A stretch of DNA of 64,000 bases from Mycolicibacterium rutilum (GTDB lineage: Bacteria > Actinomycetota > Actinomycetes > Mycobacteriales > Mycobacteriaceae). The translations under genes and the position numbers were made by a program. Below are positions 17,456 through 25,918 of this stretch, piece after piece; within the stretch, counting starts at the first letter, position 1, and the number at the start of each line of letters is the position of its first letter. The stretch spans positions 62,001-126,000 of the forward strand of contig NZ_LT629971.1 in the NCBI RefSeq assembly GCF_900108565.1, given 5' to 3'. Under the pieces are notes generated by a model. That model was not told the origin of the DNA. It saw only the letters and a program-made list of their open reading frames with translations, and searched no databases.

Positions 17456-18811
17456 ATGAGTGCCACGCGAAAGACGCAGCACCGCGACATCGCCAGGCTG
17501 GACCGGGTCCCGCTTCCGGTCGAGGCCGCGCGCGTCGGCGCGACGGGATGGCAGGTCACCCGCACCGGCGCGCGGGTCCTCGGCAACATCACCGGCCGCG
17601 GTTCGCTGCAGCAGAAGATCCTCAAGCAGATCCCCCAGACCTTCGCCGACCTGGGCCCGACGTACGTCAAGTTCGGCCAGATCATCGCGTCGAGCCCCGG
17701 CGCGTTCGGCGAGCAGCTGTCCAAGGAGTTCCGCGGCCTGCTCGACCGGGTACCGCCGGCCGACGCCAACGAGGTGCACAAGCTGTTCGTCGAGGAACTC
17801 GGCGACGAGCCCACCAAGCTGTTCAAGAGCTTCGACGAAAAGCCGTTCGCGTCCGCCTCGATCGCGCAGGTGCACTACGCGACGCTGCACAGCGGCGAGG
17901 AGGTCGTCGTCAAGATCCAGCGGCCCGGCATCCGCCGACGGGTCGCCGCCGACCTGCAGATCCTCAAGCGCGGCGCGCGGCTGGTCGAATTCGCCAAGCT
18001 GGGCCAGCGCCTCTCCGCACAGGACGTCGTCGCCGACTTCGCCGACAACCTCGCCGAGGAACTCGACTTCCGCCTCGAGGCGCAGTCGATGGACGCCTGG
18101 GTGTCGCACATGCACGCCTCGCCGCTGGGCAAGAACATCCGCGTGCCGCAGGTCTACTGGGACCTCACCAGCGAAAAAGTCCTGACCATGGAACGCATCC
18201 AGGGCACCCGCATCGACGACGCGAAAGCCATCCGGCAGAAGGGCTTCGACGGCACCGAACTCGTCAAGGCCCTGCTGTTCAGCGTCTTCGAGGGCGGGCT
18301 ACGCCACGGCCTGTTCCACGGCGACCTGCACGCCGGCAACCTCTACGTCGACGACGACGGCAAGATCGTGTTCTTCGACTTCGGCATCATGGGCCGCATC
18401 GACCCGCGCACCCGCTGGCTGCTACGCGAACTGGTCTACGCGCTGCTGGTCAAGAAGGACCACGCCGCCGCGGGCAAGATCGTCGTGCTGATGGGCGCCG
18501 TCGGCACCATGAAGCCCGAAGCCGAGGCCGCCAAGGACCTGGAGAAGTTCGCGACGCCGCTGACCATGTCGACGCTGGGCGACATGAGCTACGCCGAGAT
18601 CGGCAAGCAACTGTCGGCGCTCGCCGAGGCCTACGACGTCAAGCTCCCGCGTGAGCTTGTTCTCATCGGAAAACAGTTCCTCTACGTCGAGCGTTATATG
18701 AAGTTGTTGGCGCCCAAGTGGCAGATGATGTCCGACCCGCAGCTGACCGGGTACTTCGCCAACTTCATGGTCGAGGTCAGCCGAGAGCACAAGGACGAAC
18801 TGGAGGTCTGA
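17456..18811 (+). CDS. ABC1/UbiB-family atypical kinase (Rv0647c-like)
   Basis: 451 residues. Seen: KxGQ motif KFGQ at 72-75, Ala-rich nucleotide loop SASIAQVH, lysine strand VVVKIQRPG, catalytic HGDLHAGN and metal-binding FDFG. All are hallmarks of UbiB/ADCK proteins, which act as ATPases in lipid and quinone homeostasis. The stop is 3 bases before lipG, so the two form an operon, and the order matches Rv0647c-lipG in M. tuberculosis. No membrane segment is obvious at the C-terminus. Confidence 0.9.
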   Translation: MSATRKTQHRDIARLDRVPLPVEAARVGATGWQVTRTGARVLGNITGRGSLQQKILKQIPQTFADLGPTYVKFGQIIASSPGAFGEQLSKEFRGLLDRVPPADANEVHKLFVEELGDEPTKLFKSFDEKPFASASIAQVHYATLHSGEEVVVKIQRPGIRRRVAADLQILKRGARLVEFAKLGQRLSAQDVVADFADNLAEELDFRLEAQSMDAWVSHMHASPLGKNIRVPQVYWDLTSEKVLTMERIQGTRIDDAKAIRQKGFDGTELVKALLFSVFEGGLRHGLFHGDLHAGNLYVDDDGKIVFFDFGIMGRIDPRTRWLLRELVYALLVKKDHAAAGKIVVLMGAVGTMKPEAEAAKDLEKFATPLTMSTLGDMSYAEIGKQLSALAEAYDVKLPRELVLIGKQFLYVERYMKLLAPKWQMMSDPQLTGYFANFMVEVSREHKDELEV

Positions 18812-18814
18812 GTA

Positions 18815-19720
18815 GTGGAGGTCCGGGAAGGTAAAGCCCGATCGAGGGATCTGCAGATCCACTACGAGGACATGGGCAATCCCGACGATCCCGCCGTCCT
18901 GCTGATCATGGGCCTGGGCGCCCAGCTGGTCTACTGGCGCGACGGCTTCTGCCAGCAGCTGATCGACCAGGGCTACCGGGTGATCCGCTTCGACAACCGC
19001 GACGTCGGACTGTCCAGCCACCTCGACGGTCAGCGCACCAAGGGCTCCCAGCTCGGCAACATGCTCCGCTCGCTGCTCGGCATCAAGAGCCCGGCGGTCT
19101 ACACGCTCGAAGACATGGCCGACGACGCCGCCGCGCTGCTCGACCACCTCAACATCGGCAAGGCGCACATCGTCGGCGGGTCGATGGGTGGCATGATCGC
19201 GCAGGTCTTCGCGGCCCGGCACGCGCACCGCACCCGCACGCTCGGCGTGATCTTCTCGTCGAACAACCGCGCGCTGCTGCCCCCGCCGGGTCCGCGCCAG
19301 CTGCTCGCGGTGGTCACCGGTCCGTCGCCGGACTCGCCACGCGAGGTGATCATCGAGAACTCGATCCGGGTCAGCAAGCTCATCGGCAGCCCGGGCTACC
19401 CCGTCGACGACGAGACGCTGCGCGCGGACGCCGTCGCGTTCTACGAGCGCTCCTACTACCCGCAGGGCATCGCGCGGCAGTTCAACGCGATCACCGGCAG
19501 CGGCAGCCTGCTGCACTACGACAAGCAGATCACCGCGCCGACGGTCGTGATCCACGGCAAGGCCGACAAGCTGATGCGCCCGGCGGGCGGCATATCGATT
19601 GCCAAAGCTATCCCCAACGCACGATTGGTGCTGTTCGACGGCATGGGCCACGAGCTGCCCGAATCGCTGTGGGACGACGTCGTCGGCGAGTTGAAGAGCA
19701 ACTTCGCCGCCAGGGCCTGA
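18815..19720 (+). CDS. lipG: Alpha/beta-hydrolase LipG
   Basis: 301 residues. LipG of M. tuberculosis has esterase/phospholipase/thioesterase activity on lipids and sits next to the mycolic-acid methyltransferases. Seen: nucleophile elbow GGSMGG with Ser123, acid residue in HGKADKLM, catalytic His in GMGHELPE, and the oxyanion region [11 protein letters not shown] start with GGAGG inside the end of the upstream ABC1 gene. No signal peptide. Confidence 0.9.
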   Translation: MEVREGKARSRDLQIHYEDMGNPDDPAVLLIMGLGAQLVYWRDGFCQQLIDQGYRVIRFDNRDVGLSSHLDGQRTKGSQLGNMLRSLLGIKSPAVYTLEDMADDAAALLDHLNIGKAHIVGGSMGGMIAQVFAARHAHRTRTLGVIFSSNNRALLPPPGPRQLLAVVTGPSPDSPREVIIENSIRVSKLIGSPGYPVDDETLRADAVAFYERSYYPQGIARQFNAITGSGSLLHYDKQITAPTVVIHGKADKLMRPAGGISIAKAIPNARLVLFDGMGHELPESLWDDVVGELKSNFAARA

Positions 19721-19836
19721 GCGCGCGACGGACTTTCTGCCGACGGGAACGCAGCGTACTGTCTGTTCCGAGTGCTTCGGGGCTTGAGATGTCACAGGCG
19801 ACGCCGAGCTTTGAATCCGCCCAGAAAGGCACCACG

Positions 19837-20706
19837 ATGGCTGTTGGCCGCAAATTGAAGCCGCATTTCAAGGACGTACAGGCCCACTACGACCTGTCCG
19901 ACGACTTCTTCCGGCTCTGGCTCGACCCGTCGCAGACCTACAGCTGCGCCTACTTCGAGCGCGACGACATGACCCTCGAGCAGGCGCAGCAAGCCAAGGT
20001 CGACCTGGCGCTGGGCAAGCTGGGCCTGCAGCCGGGCATGACGCTGCTCGACGTCGGCTGCGGCTGGGGCTCGACGATACTGCGGGCGCTCGAGAAGTAC
20101 GACGTCAACGTCATCGGCCTGACGCTCAGCGAGAACCAGTTGGCGCATGTGGAACGCAAGTTCGCCGAGCACGACAGCCCGCGCACCAAACGGGTCCTGC
20201 TGCAGGGTTGGGAGCAGTTCGACGAACCGGTCGACCGGATCGTGTCGATCGGCGCGTTCGAGCACTTCGGCAAGGACCGCTGGGACGACTTCTTCGCGAT
20301 GGCCTACCGCGTGCTGCCCGACGACGGCACCATGCTGCTGCACACCATCACCGCGCTGACGCTGCCGCAGATGGCCGAGCGCGGGATGCCGCTGACGTTC
20401 TCGGTGGCCCGGTTCGTCAAGTTCATCCTCACCGAGATCTTCCCCGGCGGATATCTGCCGACGATCGAACTGGTCGGCGAGCACGCCGCGCAGGCCGGCT
20501 TCGAGCTGACCCGGACGCAGTCGCTGCAGCCGCATTACGCGCGCACCCTCGACTGCTGGGCCGAGGCGCTGGAAGCGCACAAGGACGAGGCCATCGCGGT
20601 GCAGTCCGAAGAGGTCTACGACCGCTACATGCATTACCTGACCGGCTGCGCGAAGGGTTTCCGCGTCGGCTACATTGACGTCAACCAGTTCACGCTGCAG
20701 AAATAG
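19837..20706 (+). CDS. Mycolic-acid cyclopropane synthase (MmaA2/PcaA type)
   Basis: 289 residues, SAM-dependent methyltransferase acting on meromycolyl-ACP double bonds. Seen: SAM loop DVGCGWG at 72-78, tyrosine-containing [17 protein letters not shown], and SIGAFEHFG with Gly139. In this family a Gly at that point marks cyclopropane synthases (CmaA1, CmaA2, PcaA), whereas MmaA4/MmaA3 have Glu. The tail DVNQFTL is also PcaA/MmaA2-like. ATG at 19837 follows AAAGGCACC. First of three tandem paralogues. Confidence 0.88.
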   Translation: MAVGRKLKPHFKDVQAHYDLSDDFFRLWLDPSQTYSCAYFERDDMTLEQAQQAKVDLALGKLGLQPGMTLLDVGCGWGSTILRALEKYDVNVIGLTLSENQLAHVERKFAEHDSPRTKRVLLQGWEQFDEPVDRIVSIGAFEHFGKDRWDDFFAMAYRVLPDDGTMLLHTITALTLPQMAERGMPLTFSVARFVKFILTEIFPGGYLPTIELVGEHAAQAGFELTRTQSLQPHYARTLDCWAEALEAHKDEAIAVQSEEVYDRYMHYLTGCAKGFRVGYIDVNQFTLQK

Positions 20707-20938
20707 GCGTCAAACCCGCCCTCACCAGGTCAAACAACGGCCGCTCGGGGGCGAGTTCACAGGTTTCAGGGATGTACTGAAAGTCGAGGCACACACGTCG
20801 GGCAAACACCGCCGGAGTGGCGCGCCCGCGAATTAGGGTCAAGCTCTCGCCGACGGCTAGGGTGTACGACCAGATCATCAGGTGACGAACCGCGTCCCGA
20901 TACCGGTCACGTCATGAGAAAGGCCAAGCAGGGGAAAT

Positions 20939-21835
20939 ATGTCTGACAACTCAACCGGCACGAAGGACATGCGGCCGCACTTCGAGGACATCCAGGCGCA
21001 TTACGACCTCTCCGACGACTTCTTCGGCGTGTTCCAGGACCCGACGCGCAAGTACAGCTGCGCGTTCTTCACCGGCCCCGACGTCACGCTGTCGGAGGCG
21101 CAGATCGCCAATGTCGACCAGCACCTCGACAAGCTCGACCTCAAGCCGGGGATGACGCTGCTCGAGGTGGGCTGCGGTTGGGGTCTGACGCTGCAGCGGG
21201 CGATGGAGAAGTACGACGTGAACGTCATTGGCCTGACGCTGAGCAAGAACCAGCAGGCCTACTGCAACCAGCTGCTGGGCAAGATCGACACGCAGCGCAC
21301 GTTCGACGTCCGGCTGGAGGGCTGGGAGCAGTTCCACTCCCCCGTCGACCGCATCGTGTCGATCGAGGCGTTCGAGCACTTCGGTTTCGAGCGCTACGAC
21401 GACTTCTTCAAGACCTGCTACGACATCCTGCCCGAGGACGGCCGGATGACGATCCAGAGCAGCGTGGGCTATCACCCCTACGACCTGGCCGAGCGCGGCA
21501 AGAAGCTGACGTTCGAGCTGGCCCGCTTCATCAAGTTCATGATCACCGAGATCTTCCCCGGCGGCCGGCTGCCGACCACGCAGATGATGGTCGAGCACGG
21601 CCAGAAGGCCGGCTTCCAGGTGCCGGAGACCATGTCGCTGCGCAACCACTACATCAAGACGCTGGGCATCTGGGCCGATCGCCTGGAGGCCAACAAGGAC
21701 GTCGCGATCGCGGCCACCGACGAGCAGACCTACAAGAACTACATGCGCTACCTCAAGGGCTGCCAGTACTACTTCATCGACGAGAGCATCGACGTCAGCC
21801 TGGTGACGTACCTGAAGTCCTCGGCCGCGGCCTGA
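20939..21835 (+). CDS. Mycolic-acid methyltransferase (MmaA4/MmaA3 type)
   Basis: 298 residues. Seen: SAM loop EVGCGWG at 76-82, [13 protein letters not shown], and SIEAFEHFG with Glu143, the residue that distinguishes the hydroxymycolate synthase MmaA4 (and MmaA3) from cyclopropane synthases. The tail [12 protein letters not shown] is MmaA4-like. AGGGGA lies 5 bases before ATG. It is separated by 232 bp from the first paralogue, so it may have its own promoter. Predicts oxygenated mycolates in this strain. Confidence 0.86.
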   Translation: MSDNSTGTKDMRPHFEDIQAHYDLSDDFFGVFQDPTRKYSCAFFTGPDVTLSEAQIANVDQHLDKLDLKPGMTLLEVGCGWGLTLQRAMEKYDVNVIGLTLSKNQQAYCNQLLGKIDTQRTFDVRLEGWEQFHSPVDRIVSIEAFEHFGFERYDDFFKTCYDILPEDGRMTIQSSVGYHPYDLAERGKKLTFELARFIKFMITEIFPGGRLPTTQMMVEHGQKAGFQVPETMSLRNHYIKTLGIWADRLEANKDVAIAATDEQTYKNYMRYLKGCQYYFIDESIDVSLVTYLKSSAAA

Positions 21836-21919
21836 CTTCAGCAAATCCCCGCGGAACGTAGCGGTCGCGCCGCAGATGCGGTTGAATCGCTCCCAATCGC
21901 CAACGGGGAAGGCTGAAGT

Positions 21920-22801
21920 ATGGGGGACGCGGTCGTCTCGGCGCGGATGCGCAAGAACTTCGAGAACATCCACGCCCACTACGATCTGTCCGACGAGTTC
22001 TTCGGGCTGTTCCAGGATCCGAGCCGGATCTACAGCTGCGCGTACTTCGAGCCTGCCGAGCTGAGCCTCGAGCAGGCGCAGTACGCCAAGGTCGATCTGC
22101 ATCTGGACCGCCTCGCGCCCGAACCCGGGATGACGGTGCTCGACATCGGATGTGGTTGGGGCGCAACGCTCAAGCGCGCCGTCGAGCGCCACGACGTCAA
22201 CGTCGTCGGCCTGACGCTGAGCCGCAACCAGCACGCCGCGAGCACCGCGCTGCTCGACGCCGTGGACACCGACCGCAGCCGGCGGGTGCTGCTGACCGGT
22301 TGGGAGGATTTCGACGAACCCGTCGACCGGATCCTGTCGATCGAGGCGTTCGAGCACTTTGGCTTCGAGCGCTACGACGAGTTCTTCGCCAAGTGCTACG
22401 ACATCCTGCCCGCCGGCGGGCGCATGACGATCCAGACCAGCATCAGCTACCACCCGGAGGAGTTCCGGGCGCGCGGGATTCCGCTGTCGATCGACGTGCT
22501 GAAGTTCATCAAGTTCATGATCACCGAGATCTTCCCGGGCGCGCGGCTGCCGTCGACGCAGATGCTGTGGACGCACGCCGAGCGGGCCGGCTTCACCGTC
22601 GACGAGGTGGTGTCGCTGCGCGAGCACTACGTCAAGACGTTGACGCTGTGGGGCGACGCGCTCGAGGCCAACCGGGACGCGGCCGTGGCGATCCAGTCGC
22701 AGACCGTCTACGACCGCTACATGAAGTACCTGCGCGGCTGCGCCCAGAAGTTCGCCGACGAATACATCGACGTCCTGCTGGTCACCTACGCGAAGGACTG
22801 A
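21920..22801 (+). CDS. Mycolic-acid methyltransferase (MmaA4/MmaA3 type)
   Basis: 293 residues. Seen: SAM loop [24 protein letters not shown], and SIEAFEHFG with Glu142. Clearly paralogous to the gene at 20939, but the two differ throughout, so this is an old duplication. One of the pair may be the hydroxylase-like MmaA4 and the other the O-methyltransferase MmaA3; sequence motifs visible here do not decide which. The stop is immediately next to the stop of the convergent PE-PPE gene. Confidence 0.86.
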   Translation: MGDAVVSARMRKNFENIHAHYDLSDEFFGLFQDPSRIYSCAYFEPAELSLEQAQYAKVDLHLDRLAPEPGMTVLDIGCGWGATLKRAVERHDVNVVGLTLSRNQHAASTALLDAVDTDRSRRVLLTGWEDFDEPVDRILSIEAFEHFGFERYDEFFAKCYDILPAGGRMTIQTSISYHPEEFRARGIPLSIDVLKFIKFMITEIFPGARLPSTQMLWTHAERAGFTVDEVVSLREHYVKTLTLWGDALEANRDAAVAIQSQTVYDRYMKYLRGCAQKFADEYIDVLLVTYAKD

Positions 22802-24373
22802 TCAGGCGGCTGCCTTGTCGGCGTCCTTGTCGTTCTTGTCGGCCTTGGCGGCGGTGTTGTCGGCGCCCTTGTCAGCGTCCTTATCGGCGTCCTTGTCCGC
22901 GTCCTCGCCGGCGTCGTTGGTATCGCCGGCGTCCTGGCCGTCGTCGGTGGTGACGGTTTCGTCGTCGCCCTCCACGGCGTCGGTCGGCTGCTCGTCGTCC
23001 TTGACGCCTTCTTCCTCGTTGACGACGTCGTCCGTCCCGATCTCCTCGTCGGTGCCCTCGTTCTCGTCGGCGTCGTCCTCAGTGCCGTCGGTTTCCTTGG
23101 CGCCGTCGGTTTCTTCGGGCTCATCGCGCTGAGTCTCGTTGTCCACCAGGGTCAGATTCGGCTTCGGGTCCGACCCGGTGATCTCGGTGGACCGGGCGGA
23201 GCGTTGCGACGTCGCGGCCAGCGTCTCCACCTCATCGGCCGGGACGGTAATCGTCGCGCCGCCGTTGATCGCATCCGAGATGCCTTGCACGACGGCGACG
23301 GCCAGGTCCACGCTCACTTTCAGCCAGTTGGTCGTCGGGCTGAACGGCAGGATCGACAGCCAGCGGGTCTTGCCGGGGTCACCGCTCCAGTCGTAGGCCA
23401 GGTCGATGAGCACCTTGGCCACCGGGCTGGTGAGGTCGACGATCGGCTTCACGAAGGGCCGTAGCGGTTCGGGCACCGCACCCATGATGAGGTTCATCAT
23501 CGGCAGGCTCTTGGCCGGGATCATGTAGTACTTGTTGTCGAATTCGTCGACGCGGCAGTACGCGCCCGGGCAGCCGGTGGCGAGGATGTCCGCCAACTCC
23601 TGGTTCGTGTACCCGTAGGCCATCGGGTCGTCGGGGCCCTTGCCGTTGGGGGTCAGGTAGTAGCCGTGCACGTTGTCGAACGCCGCGAACGCGTTGAACA
23701 GCGCGAGCGGGTTGCCCCAGTACAGCGGCGCGTACATGACCGGGTCGTACTCGAAGCCGATCGTGGTCATCTCGACGCCGGTGTTGGTCGGCGTCGCCGG
23801 CCCGAACGTGATGTCCAGGAACGGGATCGTCGGCAGGAAGCCCAGGCGGGTGAACAGCCCGCCGTCGGGGTTGTAGGCGTTGCCGATCATCACGACCGAC
23901 GAGATCTTGTCGAACAGACTTGGATCCTCCTTCGCGATGCGCCGCAAGGTGTTCGAGACGACGGCGCCGCCCTGCGAGTACCCGAAGACGGTGAAGCCGT
24001 CGGGGTCCTCCATGGTGTCCAGCGCGGTGTAGAGGTTTTCGACGCCGGTGCCGACCGAGGTGTTCCAGGTCTCGCAGCGGCCCGGATCGCACCAGCCGGG
24101 AAAGATCACCAGCGGGAAAAACGATGCGGGATAGTCGATTCCGTCGAGTGTGCAGGTAGCGTCGTCGCAGTTGGAAAACGGCGCGAGGTACCGGGTTTGC
24201 GCGTTCTCCTTGAAGTCTTTGACGACGTTGGCGTCCGGCGTTCCGGTGCCGGGCACGATCAGCGCGGTGGCCGCCAGGCTGACCGCCGACATCAGCGCCG
24301 TGACGACGCCGAGCAGCGCGGTGCTCAGCAGGCTGACGAAGAAAAGCACGATTAAGCGACCCGCTTTACGCAT
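22802..24373 (-). CDS. PE-PPE-domain (PF08237) serine hydrolase with acidic tail
   Basis: 523 residues. Seen: a signal/anchor helix (residues 7-35), a PE-PPE hydrolase domain with nucleophile motif GYSQGG near 150, FDNVHGYY with the likely His region, and four Cys that could form disulfides. Then comes a roughly 110-residue Asp/Glu/Thr/Lys tail with DADK repeats. PE-PPE domains are cutinase-like esterases found in PE, PPE and stand-alone secreted proteins. The fold and export are well supported; the substrate is not known. Confidence 0.85.
   Translation of the reverse strand: MRKAGRLIVLFFVSLLSTALLGVVTALMSAVSLAATALIVPGTGTPDANVVKDFKENAQTRYLAPFSNCDDATCTLDGIDYPASFFPLVIFPGWCDPGRCETWNTSVGTGVENLYTALDTMEDPDGFTVFGYSQGGAVVSNTLRRIAKEDPSLFDKISSVVMIGNAYNPDGGLFTRLGFLPTIPFLDITFGPATPTNTGVEMTTIGFEYDPVMYAPLYWGNPLALFNAFAAFDNVHGYYLTPNGKGPDDPMAYGYTNQELADILATGCPGAYCRVDEFDNKYYMIPAKSLPMMNLIMGAVPEPLRPFVKPIVDLTSPVAKVLIDLAYDWSGDPGKTRWLSILPFSPTTNWLKVSVDLAVAVVQGISDAINGGATITVPADEVETLAATSQRSARSTEITGSDPKPNLTLVDNETQRDEPEETDGAKETDGTEDDADENEGTDEEIGTDDVVNEEEGVKDDEQPTDAVEGDDETVTTDDGQDAGDTNDAGEDADKDADKDADKGADNTAAKADKNDKDADKAAA
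22806..22960. repeat. Low-complexity repeats encoding DADK units
   Basis: Imperfect 12-bp units, read on the minus strand as repeated Asp-Ala-Asp-Lys, fill the 3' end of the PE-PPE gene. Likely to vary in number between strains. Confidence 0.6.
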
Positions 24374-24457
24374 GTGTCAACCTTCACATATCACGCAGGA
24401 TTCAAGCGGTAATTCTGAGCATTTTCAGAAGATCGGATTTCCACGAAAGGCCAGTTG

Positions 24458-25399
24458 ATGATGCGGCGATTGTGGACGGCAGCCGGCGCGGTGGCGCTGG
24501 CGGTCGCGGCCGTCGCGTTCGCGGTGCGCTTCGTACCGCTCGTCAACCTCCCGCTGCTCGTGATCGCGGCGGCGGCGCCCTACCTGATGCTTGGCGCGCC
24601 GGCGGCCGCGATCGTGTTCGCGGCGCTGCGGCGCTGGTTCGTGGCGCTGCTGGCGGTCGGGCTCACCGCGGCCGTCGTCGCCACCCAGCTACCGGGCTAT
24701 GTCGCCGACGAGGCACCGCCCGGCGTGACGGTGCGGTTCGCGTCGGTGAACCTGCGCTACGGCGACGCCGACGCCGATTCCGTCGTGCGCCTCGCCACGG
24801 ACAGCGTCGACGTGCTGGCGGTGCAGGAACTCACGCCGCAGGAAGCGCAGCGCCTCAGCGGACTCGACGCCGACTTTCCGTATCGGGTGTTGGAGCCGCG
24901 CGACGGGCCGGCCGGGGTCGGGATCTGGAGCCGGTATCCGCTCAGCGGCGGCACGCTGTACGACGAGTTCTGGCTCGGCCTGCTCACCGCGCGCGTCACG
25001 GTGCCGGGCACCGGGGTGGAGACGACGGTCGTCACGACGCACATGTCGGCGCCGTGGCCCGACCCGTTCGAGGGTTGGCGCGAGGACATGGCGGGATTGG
25101 CGGCGACGCTGCAGCAGATCGCCGCCGACTCCCCCGGCCCTGTGCTGGTGGCCGGCGACCTGAACAGCACACCGGACATGCGCGAGTTCCGCGCGCTGCT
25201 GCGCGACGGCTACCGCGACGCCGCCGAGCAGGCCGGCGCCGGACTGACCCGTACCCACCCCGCCGACATCGCGGTGCCGCCGGTGTTCGCCCTCGACCAC
25301 ATCCTCACCCGCGACGCGACCGCGACGTCTGTGCGGACCGTGTCGATCCCCGGCTCGGATCACCGCGCGCTGGTGGCCGACATCGTGCTGCCAAGGTGA
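24458..25399 (+). CDS. Membrane-anchored EEP-fold hydrolase
   Basis: 313 residues. Seen: three hydrophobic helices in the first 85 residues, then an EEP domain: FASVNLRYGD, LAVQELTP with the metal-binding Glu, TTHMSAPW, VAGDLNSTP with catalytic Asp-Asn, ALDHIL and SDHRALV with the catalytic His. The arrangement suggests an outward-facing enzyme of the DNase/phosphodiesterase type. The ATG at 24458 is 7 bases after AAGG; a TTG three bases earlier is less likely. Divergent from the PE-PPE gene. Confidence 0.82.
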   Translation: MMRRLWTAAGAVALAVAAVAFAVRFVPLVNLPLLVIAAAAPYLMLGAPAAAIVFAALRRWFVALLAVGLTAAVVATQLPGYVADEAPPGVTVRFASVNLRYGDADADSVVRLATDSVDVLAVQELTPQEAQRLSGLDADFPYRVLEPRDGPAGVGIWSRYPLSGGTLYDEFWLGLLTARVTVPGTGVETTVVTTHMSAPWPDPFEGWREDMAGLAATLQQIAADSPGPVLVAGDLNSTPDMREFRALLRDGYRDAAEQAGAGLTRTHPADIAVPPVFALDHILTRDATATSVRTVSIPGSDHRALVADIVLPR

Positions 25400-25440
25400 G
25401 CCACGAATTTCCTTGCATAGGGAAGAAATCGTCGGGAACG

Positions 25441-25460
25441 TAGGGAAACCCCGGATTCCG
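25441..25460 (+). promoter_or_regulatory. Shared promoter motif, copy 1
   Basis: TAGGGAAACCCCGGATTCCG. It matches motifs at 48478-48497 and 54166-54185 (both minus strand). A -10-like TACCGT follows 17 bases later (25478-25483), which would start a transcript near 25490. Confidence 0.5.
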
Positions 25461-25490
25461 TTCCATTGACGAATGGCTACCGTCTGTCAG

Positions 25491-25811
25491 GTGGACAGCA
25501 TTGACGGGGAGGCGTGCTACCTCGCCGAGTGGTACCTGCCGGAGTTGAGCGAGCAGTCGGTCGACGACATCGTCGCCCGCCTCGATGCCGCCGCCGCGAC
25601 CGCCACCGATGAGGGCACGCCGGTGCGCCTGCTCGTCACGTTGTCCGTCCCGACCGACGAGGTTCTGTACGGCGTTTTCGGCGCCGAGAATCAGGAGAGC
25701 GTTTCGCGCACCTGCCTGGCCGCCGGCGCGCCGCACCAGCGACTGTCCGCCCACGTCGGCACGCGAATTCGCCAGTGCCACCATCAAACCGGCCAAGCCG
25801 CAACTCTTTGA
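25491..25811 (+). CDS. Small protein, possibly DUF4242-like
   Basis: 106 residues from the GTG at 25491. An ATG at 25473 is in frame but lies over the -10 hexamer of the motif upstream, and GTG 25491 sits where a leaderless transcript would begin. Seen: YLAEWYLPELSEQSVDDI, a central VRLLVTLSVPTDEVLYGVF strand pair, and HQRLSAHVGTRI. The pattern resembles small nickel-binding DUF4242 proteins (ferredoxin-like fold), but the match is by eye only. It precedes the large LuxR gene. Confidence 0.55.
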   Translation: MDSIDGEACYLAEWYLPELSEQSVDDIVARLDAAAATATDEGTPVRLLVTLSVPTDEVLYGVFGAENQESVSRTCLAAGAPHQRLSAHVGTRIRQCHHQTGQAATL

Positions 25812-25918
25812 CATCGCCACGAAAGGCTGTCCCCCGAACGTCCTAACCTGTCCCGCCGAGCCTGCGTCCGTACCGAACAGCGCGGTATGGTCGACAAGCT
25901 GTTTGGGATGGGGAGGTC

